DNA of 64,000 nucleotides from NCBI GenBank assembly GCA_027422505.1, contig JAPQWV010000308.1, positions 248,001-312,000 of the forward strand, read 5' to 3'. The notes beneath the pieces are model-generated. The model searched no databases and was not told the DNA's origin. It was given only the letters and a program-made list of their open reading frames with translations. Shown here in pieces: positions 1 through 12,001 of this stretch (position 1 is its first letter; each line of letters begins with the position of its first letter). The translations under genes were made by a program, and so were the position numbers. The stretch comes from Craterostigma plantagineum. Lineage: Eukaryota; Streptophyta; Magnoliopsida; Lamiales; Linderniaceae.

Positions 1-105
1 GGGTACCTATCTGTAAAATTTTCTGACATGGGTACCTATGTGTAAAAATTTTATTCAATTGGATATTTATGTGTAGATGTATCTAATTTCAATTAACTAT
101 TTTAA
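1..105. repeat. R1 repeat family, end fragment cut by the window edge
   Basis: This stretch carries two GGTACC words about 29 bp apart, followed by an AT-rich tail ending near GTGTAGATGT. The same end is found at 53.76-53.85 kb and, inverted, at 27.07-27.16 kb, so it is one terminus of the R1 family described in the findings. The rest of this copy lies outside the window. There is no coding potential. Confidence 0.6.
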
Positions 106-585
106 ATTAAAAACTTTAATATTATATATTTGTATACTGTATAGCACACGCAAATGCTATGTTTATCTGTAAAAATTGTAGTAAATATATCGAGCGATTG
201 AAATTTTGTTCCTTACCCCTACATTCGAAATCGGTGTCCTAACGTACGATCTATTACTGAATATGTAATAGTTTCAAACTTGATAAAAAGAGGACCATTT
301 TATTATATATCATGTAATGATCATATCATATCCATTATCATCTACCCCACATACAACTCACCAAACCTTACCAAGTTGTGATTTTTTTTATTATTATTAT
401 TTCACGACACATCACGGATAAGGCTTTATAGTAGCAACAACTCTTCTTGCTCCATTACCCAATCAAAAAAAAAAAAACTCGAAACAACAACTTATTGCTA
501 GATCGATCGGACTACCTTGTAATAAATCCGTACAACAAACAACTCCCGCAATTTCTCGTCAACTTCGTTACCTGTCAAAGAACAC
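106..585. other. Intergenic, upstream of the CASP gene
   Basis: AT-rich sequence with no gene. The last 100 bases or so are richer in C and probably hold the 5' UTR of the CASP gene. I cannot assign a TATA box or start site with confidence. Confidence 0.4.
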
Positions 586-1385
586 ATGGAGAGAAGCCAT
601 GAACAAGAATCAACATCCATCGAGATGGAAGAAACCACCGCCGCCGCCGGGCAAGAAATAACCAAGGACGAAGCACCACTACTCGGCGGTAATAACATCA
701 ACAACCAAAGCAAAAGAGACCATAAAGGGTATTATTACAAGCCAAGCATCGGCTTCTTCGACCTCATCGCACGCATAAGCGCCGCCGCCGCATCTCTCGC
801 GGCGACGATCACCATGGGAACCGCCGAGCAAACACTCCCTTTCTTCACTCAGTTCGTACAGTTCCAAGCTAGCTTCGACGACTTCCCTAGCTTCACGTAG
901 GTTCATCAAACCCTAATAAGGTACAAAACTTTGTGCTGTAATAAAAATTGGTTTTCCTATTTTCGAAAAAACGCAGATTCTTCGTCATAGCAATGTCGAT
1001 GGTCAGTGGCTACCTTATCCTCTCAATACCCTTCTCCATATTCAGCATCGCAGTTCCTGGGCCAAGGCTTCTGCTCATCCTATGCGACACTGTAAGTAGG
1101 CAAAAAAATCTTCGTATAAAAAATTCGATCTTTCTTCGTTTTGACATTGTGGGTTTTCCTCGTACGTAACAGCTGACGGTGATTTTGGCCACGTCGGCGG
1201 CTGGGTCTTCGGCGGCGACGGTGTATTTATTGCGAAATGGGAATTTGGGTGCTAATTGGCCCTCGATTTGTGGGAGGTTCGATGATTTTTGTCGGAGGAG
1301 CGGCGGCGCGGTGGTGGCTTCTGTGATAGCGGCGGCGCTGACATTGTCCTTGGTGATGATATCCGCTTTAGCAATGAGGAGATGA
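586..1385 (+). CDS. Casparian strip membrane domain protein (CASP)
   Basis: Three exons with GT-AG introns: 586-896, 977-1091 and 1173-1385, joining in frame to 212 residues. CASPs are four-span plasma-membrane proteins that polymerise in root endodermis and recruit the lignin machinery of the Casparian strip. The first membrane segment (about 55-77) holds the conserved Arg. The first extracellular loop has the motif ETLPFFTQF-like EQTLPFFTQFVQF (81-93), the signature that separates true CASPs from the wider CASP-like family. Segment 2 starts at FFVIAMS, segment 3 has the conserved Asp of LCDT, and loop 2 carries a Trp and two Cys (NWPSICGRFDDFC). The protein ends in the usual ALAMRR. The N-terminal cytosolic tail of about 50 residues is acidic and somewhat long. 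Family assignment is firm; the CASP subtype is not. Confidence 0.93.
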
Positions 1386-1920
1386 GTTTGAGACTTTTTC
1401 TTTCTTTTTTTATTTTAATAGAGTTGTTGACTGATTCTTGTTTTGTGGTTCTGTTTTGTGGATCAAATGTAATTTTTGTATAACCCAAAGACGATTCTTT
1501 AATTTTCTCTTCCTCATTGTTCGAGTTTCCTGCGCCAAAATAATGCATGGATTCGTTTATATAAGTAGATATTGATGGGACAAATTTATATGGTTGATAC
1601 ATAGTAGGGAAGATTTGATCATTTGATCTGTTTTAAAAGACCCCTTTGGTATTATTATACGATTACAAATGTCAAAATGAAAAAAGAGATATATAATGGT
1701 ACCGTATGACACTCGATACACTAACATTATTTCCTTCGTCTTTTTACCGTTTAAATTCATGGTGCCAAAAGTGTGAGGCATTGGCATTAATCACTAAGAG
1801 AAAAATGTATATTTTTTTGCCACCTTTTTTCTTTTTGTTCCAGTTTAGTATCTTGTTATTATAGTTGAGTGAGATAAACCAAACTACTTCACTAGGTATT
1901 GCAGTAGGTTGAAATTTGAA
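1386..1920. other. Intergenic, 3' side of CASP
   Basis: Probable 3' UTR of the CASP gene, then AT-rich DNA. No gene or structured element was recognised. Confidence 0.4.
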
Positions 1921-2205
1921 GGGGCAATTTCCGCTCAGGCCCCTACCAGAATTCAGGTCCTGTCAGAAAAAAAAATAGTTTTAAGGACCTATTTGTTGAA
2001 TAACACTTCATTGTTCTGCAGTAACACTTAATTGTTCTGAAATAACACAAAACGACCATTCGATAACAGTTTATATACACTTTATAATACTTGTGTAATT
2101 TAGGTCTTTATCTCTAAAAATTGGGTCCTTTAAACTAAAATTTTTTAAGACAGGGTCTGAACCCTATTTTAAAACATTTTGGGGCCTGATTTGTAATATA
2201 TCAAA
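1921..2205. repeat. R2 repeat family, copy A (21-bp punctuated)
   Basis: About 285 bp. The two ends are imperfect inverted repeats: TCAGG(C)CCC, then CTGTCAGAAAAA, then TTTTAAGGACC at the left, with the mirror image ending in GGGGCCTGA at the right. Inside, the word TAACA (last copy TAATA) starts at 2001, 2022, 2043, 2064 and 2085, exactly 21 bp apart, with different 16-nt spacers. Related copies lie at 24.08 and 31.16 kb. It looks like a non-autonomous DNA element, but no target duplication was identified. Confidence 0.65.
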
Positions 2206-2910
2206 GTTGAATGTGAAACTGAAACATCATTTCCTAAAAAAAAGAATGATAATAATTAAATAAATAATAAAAAATCTCCAGGCAGAATCACTACAGTAGC
2301 AAACACACGTAGAGGGGGACCCATTTTCTCATGTTACAAAATCCTCAAGAAAAGTTCCTTTTTCACAGATTTCAATCCAATCCCCACATTTTCCCTTTAC
2401 GATCTTCATTGATTGACATTTTGCCAAAAAATCTGGGATTTTCGACGTAACTTCTTCAATTTTTTAAATATATAATAATGTGCTCTTAATCCATTTTATC
2501 ATGAGATATCTTTCTTTGTCTTATTTAATACATTTTTGTAGCATAGGTACCAAATAAGGGCAAGGCAATATCGAACACTGCTTCTTCATTGTTCAATGAC
2601 GTAATAAATTGACCCAAACGTTGCTTGTTCAGATTGACTTCCAAAATTCTGATGACTTCCATCCATCAATTTCAATCTCAATTACGTCTTATTTTTACTT
2701 TTTTGCTATTTATCAACAATGTATTAGGACAGGAAAGAAATACCATCTATCATTCAGACTTGTATTGAAAAATAAAAATGTCAGTACAAAATACTAAAAT
2801 AACAACATATGGTCAGATTAGATAGAGAAGTAAAACTAAACACATGCCATAGATAACTCCATGCATGAATCTGCTTCATTCAGGGAAACATAACTCTACC
2901 TTTGTACTAA
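2206..2910. other. Intergenic, 3' side of the B3 gene
   Basis: AT-rich sequence with no recognisable gene. Part adjoining 2910 should be the 3' UTR of the minus-strand B3 gene. Confidence 0.35.
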
Positions 2911-3766
2911 CTAATTAAATATCTGATAATAGTTGTTAGTGTAACGATTATTATAATATTGTTGCTGGGGTTGGTGGACTCCTTGACCCTCGCTCGCCGA
3001 CGTCGGCGAACCCACCGCCGTGGATGGTTCTGACCGGCGGAGGTCAGCCTCCTCCGTGGGTTCGCATTCTAAGTTCACTCCGAACAACCTCAGCCTCTTC
3101 GAATTATTAGCTGGTTTTTTTAATTGGTTCGCATCAACTGACCCTTGTAATGAAAGTATGTGCAATGAAAACTCTTGAAATGAAAAAAAAAAAAAAAGAA
3201 GAAATAAAAATAGAGATCATAGGGAATTGTGAACTTTTACCTGAGAGAGTATAATCCCTAGTAAAAGAACCACCTCGACCTTGAGGATGATAGTAAAAGT
3301 CCGACCTCCAACTACCGCAGCCGCCGCCAGGAAGTTGCTGATGAGCACCGCCTTTCCTCCTCCAGCCGATGAACATCCGGCCGACGTCGAGGCGGTGGCG
3401 GAGGAAGACGACGACGTCGCCGGCGTCGAGCTTCTTCTCCTTGACGAACCTACTCCAGCCTTTGGTGAGCACATAGCTCTGACTGCTGTTCCAATAAGAA
3501 TACCTAAACCTCCATGACTTCCCAGCCTGCTCGTCCTCGAAGCTCAGAAGCAAACCGCCGCCGCTCTTTTCTCCGGCGGGGGACTCTCCGCCGCCGCCGT
3601 TCAAAGGGAAGTACTTCTCGGCGTGCTGCTTGGGGATCACTAGGCGGTTCAGCTTGCCCACGTCGCTCGGCGTCAAGGGTTTCTGAAACAAGGGCTCTTT
3701 GGGAATTTCACCTTCGTTGAGGTTGGTGCTTGAATGTAATGAGATTCTTGAAGAAGATGACTCCAT
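2911..3766 (-). CDS. B3 domain repressor, NGATHA-like (NGAL1/NGAL2 type)
   Basis: Two exons on the minus strand: 3766-3241, then from 3143 (or a second in-phase acceptor at 3137) to the TAG at 2911, giving roughly 250 residues. NGAL proteins are nuclear DNA-binding repressors that limit leaf and cotyledon margin growth in Arabidopsis. The B3 domain covers about residues 24-135, from [20 protein letters not shown] to FIGWRRKGG. Exon 2 carries RLFGVNLEC, the short repression motif of the NGA/RAV group. No AP2 domain precedes the B3, which excludes RAV proteins. A Gln/Asn/Tyr-rich tail ends the protein. The two alternative acceptors differ by 6 nt (two residues), a possible NAGNAG-like choice. 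Its position next to a CASP gene matches the At2g36080/At2g36100 and At3g11550/At3g11580 pairs, as I recall them. Confidence 0.93.
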
Positions 3767-6309
3767 TTTCTCACAGTCCTGAAATATTTTTCTTTCTTTT
3801 CTGTGGTGTTTTGTTGATGTAATAACATTACAAAATGCAAGTAAACCCTGACATAGTTTATGACGAGAGAGAGATAGAGTATAGCTTTTAAGGTTTTTGC
3901 GTGATGGGAAAAACGAAATTATTCATAATATTCAGTGCCCAAAATCCACCGTGCAATATTTTCGAGGGGTACACGAAAATTAGGTAACAGCACAGCGAAG
4001 CACAGATTTTTATAGCAGGAGACTATTGGAATAATTTTGCAGAACGTGTATTGCGGGTGAATATTTTCTAGACTCTAAATTGTTTATTATATTCATTAAT
4101 AAGTTGCTTTATGAAAAAAAAAAAACAAATTATGGATTATTATTATTAGCGTCATAGTTGATGAGTCATTGAGTTAGTTACCGTACGAAGAGCCATACTC
4201 TCGTATATACTGAAATTAGTAATCACAGTGTTTTAGCAATCAAGATTTTTAATTTTTATTATGTGTGTGTAAATACGGGGACAAATTTGTTGGCTTCCAA
4301 TTAAAATTACATGGAATATTCGAAGGTAAATGGAATAGAAAGAATGATGTATTTTCGTTACAAGTTGTCTAAGATTAGTAATCACGTGTATTTTTTTTCA
4401 TCTTTTTTAATACGAGTATCTCTTCTAGAAATCAAGCAAACACTAATTTCTTGTTCATGTAAATGCAAATTCATGAAATTGTTTATCCTGACATTTTCTT
4501 GTCCAAACTCCAGCTGTTTTTGTAATTCATAAAATTAATAAATCCTTCACATGATATGAGATAGGTATATTAATTAACGTATACTCAATGATTGACTCGT
4601 GCATATGCAATGCATTAGATAGCTCCTCAATAGCAAATTCAAAAATTTGAAGTAGCGTCGTCGTCTATAACGTATAGTTCCATAAATGAAGTTTTAAAGT
4701 GGGAAAATTCAATGTTTGAAATTATTTTTCCGTAACATAAATAATATATTGATATGAAATTTTTAAAAGTAAAAGAGTAAAGGAAATAGCGAGTTATATA
4801 TGTCATGCACTCCTTGATTAAGAAAGAAAAGAAAAAAACAAGACATCGATGCTAAAATTATAAATGCTGACAAGAATTCTTGGTTTCTCAGACAAGCCAA
4901 ATATGAGATAAGATATGTTCGGTCTATTAAACTAAATTAAATAAATAAGAACCGACTTGTAATATCTTTGCATTCGTGTTCGAATGCTATCCTTACAATT
5001 TCGCAACATCTATATATATACACACACATCTACACAATATTATTTCATCACTGATATCACGTCCATCCATCGTTATCTACTCACACTAGTGTAATTATTT
5101 ACAATATGATCTCAATCTCTTCATTTATTTATTTCAATGGGGACTCTTTGTATGCATCTGCCAATGTCAAAAAGGTTCAGACAAAAGCCCACCTCCAATA
5201 TTAATGTTGGCTGTATTCCTATTGCCACCATTTATTTGTTAAAGGAACAAAAGTTGTTATTTGGACCGAGTATATACAGATATATTATATTTATTTGCAA
5301 AGCATAATATAATGTCCTTAAGAAATGACCTACACCGAGTAATGTAGATATCTCTACGAAATGGGATTTATTAGTACATAACTAAAATATTTTTAATCTA
5401 GTAGGTAAAAAAAGTCGATTAGGAAAAAAAACAAACAAATATCATGTGGTGTAATATTAAAAAAAGACATGGTTAGTCGTCATAGCTTGGGCGAAAATCA
5501 CGAGATGATGTTAATAGTTCTGAATTTTGATTGTATTTTCCAGTCACGCACTAATAAAGTATAATTATCATATACACACTGTCTGATATTTTAAAACTAC
5601 AAATATGAGTTTCTATTACCTAGATAAGAAATTTTGATAATGGTTTTTTTTAAGGTATTCTCCTTAAATTAAACTAACAGATTTCCTGGTCCGATTTCGA
5701 AACCTCGTTGGCAACTTGATGATAATAGTTAGAAGCAACGGTAAGACTATGAGATATTTTCTAATGCAAAATTCATTAACCCATAATTAAAAATCATAAT
5801 TTTCGCATCTTTTTCGTGATTCTCGAGATGTCATGATTTATTATTATATATAGAAATCTCTTTTTTAAAATTACGATGGTATGGTACACGCGAAGCTTGA
5901 ATATTCAAATGTCACATAAAAATAGAAAAAAAAAAAAGTCCTGAAAATGATTGAGTTGGCATATTTAGTCTAACACTTCTCTTCTATGAGGTGAAATCTT
6001 TAAACAACAATATATTTGTAATTAAAAATGATATAATTGAAATTATATTTCGCACATGCTGAATTCTTTTCCTATTGACAGACATGTTGGGTAAGACGAG
6101 AAAGCAACTGTCGATGTCTCCTAATAATTCAAAAAATTACATTTTTCTACGATTTCGAAAATTACATTTTTCCATCCACCCATACATTAAACATCACAAC
6201 CTAAGTAGGCCAAATTTCATCTGCACTCAAAATTAAGCAAACGCCCACAACGTTATCGAAAATTACGAAAAAGCCCCAACTCCGAAACCGCGATAAAAAG
6301 CGCTCCTTT
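3767..6309. other. Intergenic, 2.5 kb, B3 promoter and beyond
   Basis: The first few hundred bases are the divergent-side promoter of the minus-strand B3 gene. The rest is AT-rich and holds no coding region, RNA gene or element that I can recognise. Confidence 0.4.
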
Positions 6310-8367
6310 TCACCAATAATCGCCGCAAGAACAAACTCCGTCCCTAAAGCTATGAAAACGATTCGCATCCCTCACCACCAAAGTCCTATTCGTAAGCTTC
6401 GATACGATCTTCGCAAAAGAATGACAGTCGTCGCAAATCCTCAGATTCTTCATCACACGAATCGCCGACCCCTTGGGAGTCTTCATCAAACCATACGCTA
6501 TAGCCAACTTTTCGCTGTGAAAGCTGAGCATCTCTTCCTTCTGCTCTTCCTCGACGTCGTGCATCTCAGAAACTGTGTAAGGAAGGTAACCCAAAGGCCT
6601 AATTTCGTCAATCAACTCCTTCACCTTTCTTCGAATATGCGCCATTTCGACGTGCCCCTCGTCGCCCGAGGCAAATACGTGCGTTTCGTTTCGTATCTCC
6701 GTCCAACTCAAGCCGGGTTCTTTTTTTACGCTATTTTCTCGCATATATCTCCGTAAAGATCCAATCTTGTCCCATCTCTTAGCTTTTGCGTGCATGTTAG
6801 AGATCAACGTACAAGTCCCAGCGTCGTCGGGGTTCATTCTCAGTATAATGTCAGCAATTTTCTTACCTAAAGTATAATTCTGATGAACATGGCAGGCGTG
6901 AAGCAGTGTTCGCCAGGCGACGACGTCCCACTTTGTCGGGCTCAATCTCATGAAATTCTGGGCCTCATCGAAAAGCCCGGCCCGCCCCAGAAGCCCGACA
7001 ATGCAGGTGTGGTGTTCAAGCCCGGGCTTGAGGCTGAAATCTCGGGTCATTCGATTTAGGTAGTGGAAGCCTAAATCGACCCGCCCCAAAAAGGCGCATG
7101 CTGAGAGGACGCCGACGAAGGTGACGTAATTTGGCCGACAATTTTCTTCGAGCATTTTTTCGAACAAGTTCAACGCTTGCTCGCCGAGCCCGTGATATGA
7201 GTAGCCAGAAATCATCACGTTGAAGGTCACGATATCTCGATATGACGTGTTTTCGAATATGTTCTTCGCATCTTCGATTAGGCCGCATTTCAAGAACATA
7301 TGGATCAGGGAATTGCTGACTACGGTTTTGCCCTTCATTCCTATTTTCTCGAGGCGTGAGTGCAGTGAGTTACCGTAGTTAAGCGCTGCCATGGACGCAC
7401 ACGAATTGATGACCACGCCGAATGTGTTTTCGTTTGGGACGACGACGTCTTCGACGTCCATTTGTAGGTATAGTTTCAGCACTTCTTCGAAGCACTTGTT
7501 CTGTAGGTAACACGTCAGCAACGCTGTCCAAACTACGACGTTTTTTGCTGGTAAAGAATCGAAAGACTTTCTCATGCAAGAAAGTTCGCCGCATTTGCCG
7601 TACATGTCTACTATTCCACAGCCCACAAACTGATCGAAATACATACCGTTCTTGACGACTCTTGAATGAATCTGTGTGCCCAAGTTCAGATTTTTTACGC
7701 TTCCGCTTACACCAAACGCATTAACATATGTCACGCCGTCCCAATCCTCAAGAGAAAACTCATCGACTATCCTACGCAAGATATTCATCGCTTTGATCGA
7801 ATCTCCATCATCAATTAGCCCACCGAGCAAGGAATTATACGTACAAAGATCCCAATACATCCCATCGTCTACGACGCTCATGGCATCTTCCACCTCACAA
7901 CAAGTCATATACAAATGCACAAGCGCATTTTTAACAAACTGATGAAATATTAGTCCCGACTTCAATGCATACCCATGGCACTGTTGTCCCTGATTCAGTG
8001 AACCAGAATCCGTACACGATGAAAGAACAGTTGCTAAGATGTACTTATTGGGCTTCAAAGCGTTACCTTTAACCATGTCCCTGAAAAGATCAATGACCTC
8101 AAAAGCTTTCCCTTGACGCGAGAAACAGGCCATCATAGTGCCCCATGAGACGACATTTTTCTTGGACATTTTATCGAACAGGTGGCGAGCGACTGACTGC
8201 TCGCCGCATTTCGCGTAGAGATTGATCAGCGAGTTTCGATAAACTACGTCGTCTCGAGTTACTTGCTGGGATGTAATGAGATAGGCGTGAATTGCCTCCC
8301 CAAGCTTGAGGTTTCCCGCGTCCGACGATGATTTCAAGAGATGTCTTATCCTTAAAGGGCTTAACAT
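6310..8367 (-). CDS. DYW-class pentatricopeptide repeat protein (EMB2744-like)
   Basis: A single 685-codon exon. PLS-type PPR proteins bind organelle RNA one base per repeat, and the DYW domain is a cytidine deaminase for C-to-U editing. The chain is built of alternating P, L and S motifs (for example VVSWGTMMACF and DIVTFNVMISGYS), followed by E and E+ motifs, and ends in a complete DYW domain. The zinc and catalytic signature HSE is at about 617-619, CDDCH at about 645-649, and the terminus is CSCGDYW. A stretch near residue 480 (KWDVVAWRTLLHACH, then LGKKIA) closely resembles Arabidopsis At5g39680 (EMB2744), and the overall match is good from memory. An in-frame TAA lies upstream of the ATG at 8367, which supports that start. 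The N-terminus is basic and hydroxylated, compatible with organelle import. Confidence 0.92.
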   Translation of the reverse strand: MLSPLRIRHLLKSSSDAGNLKLGEAIHAYLITSQQVTRDDVVYRNSLINLYAKCGEQSVARHLFDKMSKKNVVSWGTMMACFSRQGKAFEVIDLFRDMVKGNALKPNKYILATVLSSCTDSGSLNQGQQCHGYALKSGLIFHQFVKNALVHLYMTCCEVEDAMSVVDDGMYWDLCTYNSLLGGLIDDGDSIKAMNILRRIVDEFSLEDWDGVTYVNAFGVSGSVKNLNLGTQIHSRVVKNGMYFDQFVGCGIVDMYGKCGELSCMRKSFDSLPAKNVVVWTALLTCYLQNKCFEEVLKLYLQMDVEDVVVPNENTFGVVINSCASMAALNYGNSLHSRLEKIGMKGKTVVSNSLIHMFLKCGLIEDAKNIFENTSYRDIVTFNVMISGYSYHGLGEQALNLFEKMLEENCRPNYVTFVGVLSACAFLGRVDLGFHYLNRMTRDFSLKPGLEHHTCIVGLLGRAGLFDEAQNFMRLSPTKWDVVAWRTLLHACHVHQNYTLGKKIADIILRMNPDDAGTCTLISNMHAKAKRWDKIGSLRRYMRENSVKKEPGLSWTEIRNETHVFASGDEGHVEMAHIRRKVKELIDEIRPLGYLPYTVSEMHDVEEEQKEEMLSFHSEKLAIAYGLMKTPKGSAIRVMKNLRICDDCHSFAKIVSKLTNRTLVVRDANRFHSFRDGVCSCGDYW

Positions 8368-8693
8368 GGCTTCGCCTCTGCATCGTTGGAGGTCGACGAC
8401 GCCTGAGAATTATCCAAAAACTCGCACTGCGAATGCTAGAAGACGAATCAAAAAAATCAAGAAGATCGAAGAATTAGCTGGCCTTGCAAGCTTTTCAGTG
8501 TTCGCTGGAAATTTAGCCATTGGGAGTCGAAAGCCCATCGTTGTTCACTTCGTCAAAAAGTGTTTGTATAACCTACTGCGACTTTATTACCGTTTTATTT
8601 CAGCAGCGCTGTGATGAACGCGTTTTACTCAACGTTTTTAATGTTATCCTATTGTAAATCTTCGTTACATCGGCTTTGAAGGCAAAGTGGCCC

Positions 8694-8695
<2 letters not shown>

Positions 8696-8746
<51 letters not shown>
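8696..8746. repeat. (TA)n microsatellite
   Basis: About 25 perfect TA units between the PPR gene and the dehydrogenase gene. The surrounding 8368-9093 interval holds no other feature that I can support. Confidence 0.95.
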
Positions 8747-8752
<6 letters not shown>

Positions 8753-9093
8753 CTCTAAGCTTAAAATTTTAGGTAAATTTGATCGTTCACCGTGGTCTCA
8801 GAAACGAAACCTAAAGATAACGAATCCATGTGACCATCCTTCAACGTAAATTATACGTCTAAGACTAAATAACAACGAAATCAGCCTAAACATGAAGTGT
8901 GGTGTTGAAAATATACTATATAATTAAAATATGATACGCTCTCTTTGACAGGCAACACGATCGTTCAAACACACATACATTACTTTACAAAATAAAGATT
9001 TATTGCAACCATATAAACTCGGTACAATTTCTCGCTCCCAACCCTAAACGGAATAATCTTTATTACGATTTTCCATCTTTAGTACATAAAAAA

Positions 9094-10257
9094 TCACATC
9101 ATCATCCCCTGCATCTTCGAAACGGTGGCCATCAAACTAGGGTTAACCCCGCTGTACCCTCCGTCCACCACGAGGTTAACCCCACTCACATACCCCGACT
9201 CGTCCTCGCTCGCCAGGAAAAGCACCGCCTTGGCAACGTCCTCGGCCCTCAAAACCTTCCCCTTCAAATTCCCGACCCTATCCATGATGAGCTTGAACGC
9301 CGCCTCCTTGAACACATTATCGGCATCTTTCCCAGTCAGAAGCCCAAAGGGCGACACGCAGTTAACCCTAATCCCACTGGGCCCCAACTCTGCGGCCAGT
9401 CCCTTGCACAAGCCTAAGATTCCGTACTTCGACGCTGCGTAAGCGACCGACGAAATCCCGGCAACCTCCGTGCACGCGCTCGCGGTGAACAGAATGCAAC
9501 CTGTTAAAATAGATAACCCTAAAATAACTCACACGTGTCCTACGTCCGATAATTGAGGAGGGTTTGAGTGGTTATAAGTAGATGAGCCACTCCACCTATC
9601 ACCAATTGGTTTTAGGATGGAAGCTCATCTCTTATATGAACCAACTCTCCTCCTATATGGGCCGGCCCAATAAGGCCCAATAATGAAATTTCACACAACC
9701 TCCCCTTTTGTTCCCCGACATGGCCCTGGCGGCATGCTTGGCTCCCAAGAACGAGCCCACTAGGTTCGTCTCGAGCATTTTTTCGAAGAATTGCTTCTCC
9801 GTGGTGGCTAGGGTTGTCGACCCGAAGCTCGAGGCTTGGTCCATGATTCCGGCGTTGTTGTGCATAACGTCGAGTTTCCCGAAATTGGTTAGGGTTTTTT
9901 GGATTAGGGTTTCGACTTGGGCCTCGTCGGTCACGTCGCAGTGGACGTAGAGCACGCATTCGATGTGCTTTATGCTTAGCTTCTGCGCTAGGGTTTGTCC
10001 GAGGTTGTCCTGTACGTCGGCGATTACCACCTTTGCGCCGTGCTCGAGGAAGAGCTTCGCGGTGGCCGCGCCTATGCCGCTCGCCCCACCCGTGATTATC
10101 GCCACCTTTCCTTCGAGCCTGAAATTTGTTTTTGGAAAAAAAAAATATATTGTGTGTTTTGAGCAATTGAATCAAGTAAAAATGTGTTTTTGTTACAAAT
10201 TGTCTGGTACAGTTCTAACCTTTTATGAGAAATGGAGGAAGAACCCATTGTAGCCAT
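9094..10257 (-). CDS. NAD-type short-chain dehydrogenase/reductase (SDR110C-like)
   Basis: Three minus-strand exons: 10257-10220, 10118-9700 and 9500-9094, joining to 287 residues. The short first exon supplies the N-terminus MATMGSSSISHKR and is too small to show as an open frame. Classical SDR features are all present: cofactor loop TGGASGIG (22-29), the Asp after beta-2 in VVIADVQ (favours NAD over NADP), NNAG, catalytic Ser (about 160 in TASACT) and YAASK (Tyr173, Lys177). The C-terminal VVDGG motif is also present. The sequence resembles secoisolariciresinol dehydrogenase-like / ABA2-like enzymes that oxidise lignan, terpenoid or xanthoxin-type alcohols; the substrate cannot be read from sequence. 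The end of exon 2 and the start of exon 3 share the string GGTTG around the splice sites. Confidence 0.9.
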
Positions 10258-11010
10258 TGGGAGTTTTGCATTTGAGATATATTTTTTCTAGGGAATGGAT
10301 GGCTATATATATGAATTGAAATGAAATGAAATGAGATTACGGCCGATGAAGACACGAAATAATTAAAGAGTAGAGCATCATGCATGACATGTTTTGAGCA
10401 TATCGGGTTAACATCTTCATAAATAACGTCGACGTAAAGCATGTGAGGTGAGGATATAGTAGTTGGAAGAAGGACGAATGGTTATTGTTTAATTTCCTAA
10501 ATTAATGTTGTCGTTGTTATGTTAACGAATATTTATTATTTGATTTCCTAAATCGATGTTGTGTTTGTTATCTTACTTATTTCGTTGTTTAGGTATGCGT
10601 GATAGCCAAGAGATTTAGACGAAAATAAAAACCTCCACGTCAAGTTTGATGTTGGGTTTAGCTTTTATTGCCATATATTTTATTTTTAGACAAAAGTAGT
10701 TATTTGGACGGAGTTAGATATAAATGTTTTGATGTGCATCATACGCAACATATATTGTATCTTTGTGACATACGCATAACGCATATGCATCTTATCATTG
10801 AATGGAACTTATTGCTCATATTTTTTCTATTTATTTTGCATATACATCAGAAATTAATTCGAAAGCGTTGCAGAGAGGAAATAATGGGCTGGGCTTAGTC
10901 GAAGGCTGACAGGAGGATAGAATGGGTTATGATCTTAGAAGCTGGTCTAATATTAAAATTGTGGGGGTGGTGACTTTATCTTAATTGGTTGAGTACATAA
11001 TAATAATAAC

Positions 11011-11050
<40 letters not shown>

Positions 11051-11599
11051 CAATAATAGTACCTAGTATTTCCGGCACACCCTACTTGTATGCAATAAAA
11101 TAAAGTTAATTATTATTAAATAGTTTTAAATAATTAATATACTAAAAATAGCATGTGGTAGTTATTATGAGGTTGTGGAAGGTACGTAGTTTAAATCTTT
11201 TTTTAAATAGATGTAGAAAAAATCAGATTGGTCAATTGATACAGACCAATTGACGGTCTATTCTAACCCCTCACCTTTAACATAATAGAATAGATAATAA
11301 AACTAATAATAACTCGTTTGCAAGTAAAATATATACTCTTAAGTCTATGGGAATAAAAACAGTAAATTGGTCTGCAAAATTGACCAATCAAATTGTTCTA
11401 CTTTAATTACTACTAAAAAATAAAAACCTATTAAATGATAATAACCATCTCATTCTATTTTTAGTATATGAATTATTTAAAAAAATCTTATTAAACCACG
11501 TAGCTTTAAAACTCTTAATAACCACCTCAGTCTGTTTTTAGTATATAATTTAGAAATTCATCCACTAATAATTAATGGGGTACATAAAAATACCCATTA
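10258..11599. other. Intergenic, AT-rich
   Basis: Promoter side of the SDR gene followed by AT-rich DNA. A degenerate inverted repeat pairs about 11.10-11.20 kb with 11.43-11.56 kb (shared words include ACTAAAAA and GGTAGTTATTA-like strings), suggesting an old element. No gene was found. Confidence 0.35.
10998..11058. repeat. (AAT)n microsatellite
   Basis: Roughly 20 trinucleotide units with two interruptions by C. Confidence 0.9.
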
Positions 11600-11975
11600 A
11601 TATAAAAAAAAAAGTCAGTACCCTGTCAGTTTTTTTTATATATAGGTACTTGTCAAAATAACTATTTTGCACATTGGTACCTGTCTGCCGCAAGGTACAT
11701 CATATCACAGTATCATAGAGAAACGTATTGTGGTATGTAACACAACTAGTAAATGGTACCATAATATAGTGAGCCGCAAGGTACCGTATGGAACATATAT
11801 AGGTATCATATATGAATACCATATAAATGCGTGACATGGTGCACAATACACATATAAAAAGGTACGTTAAGATCGGAAAATTAGTATGCACAGTCGAACA
11901 GGTACTTATATAAAAAATTTTCTGACATGAGTACTGACTTGCAAATTTTTTATACAATTGGAAAATTTTTTATAG
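11600..11975. repeat. R1 repeat family, diverged copy
   Basis: Starts with a CCTGTCAG-poly(T)-TATATATAGGTAC end. GTAC words at 11646, 11677 and 11695 have the same 31-then-18 bp spacing as the ends of the copies at 27.4 and 52.5 kb. The interior keeps GTAC/GTAT words about 22-23 bp apart but has drifted in sequence. The far end (TTTTCTGACATGAGTAC, then an AT-rich tail to TACAATTGG) matches the terminus at position 1 of the window. Confidence 0.6.
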
Positions 11976-12001
11976 ATTCACCATAATTAGTTTTACTTTT
12001 T

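Noticed and set aside
8306..8614. 102-codon plus-strand frame overlapping the start of the PPR gene
   Set aside because: It has no family signature, and its first third is the antisense of the PPR N-terminus. The bulk looks like random basic composition.
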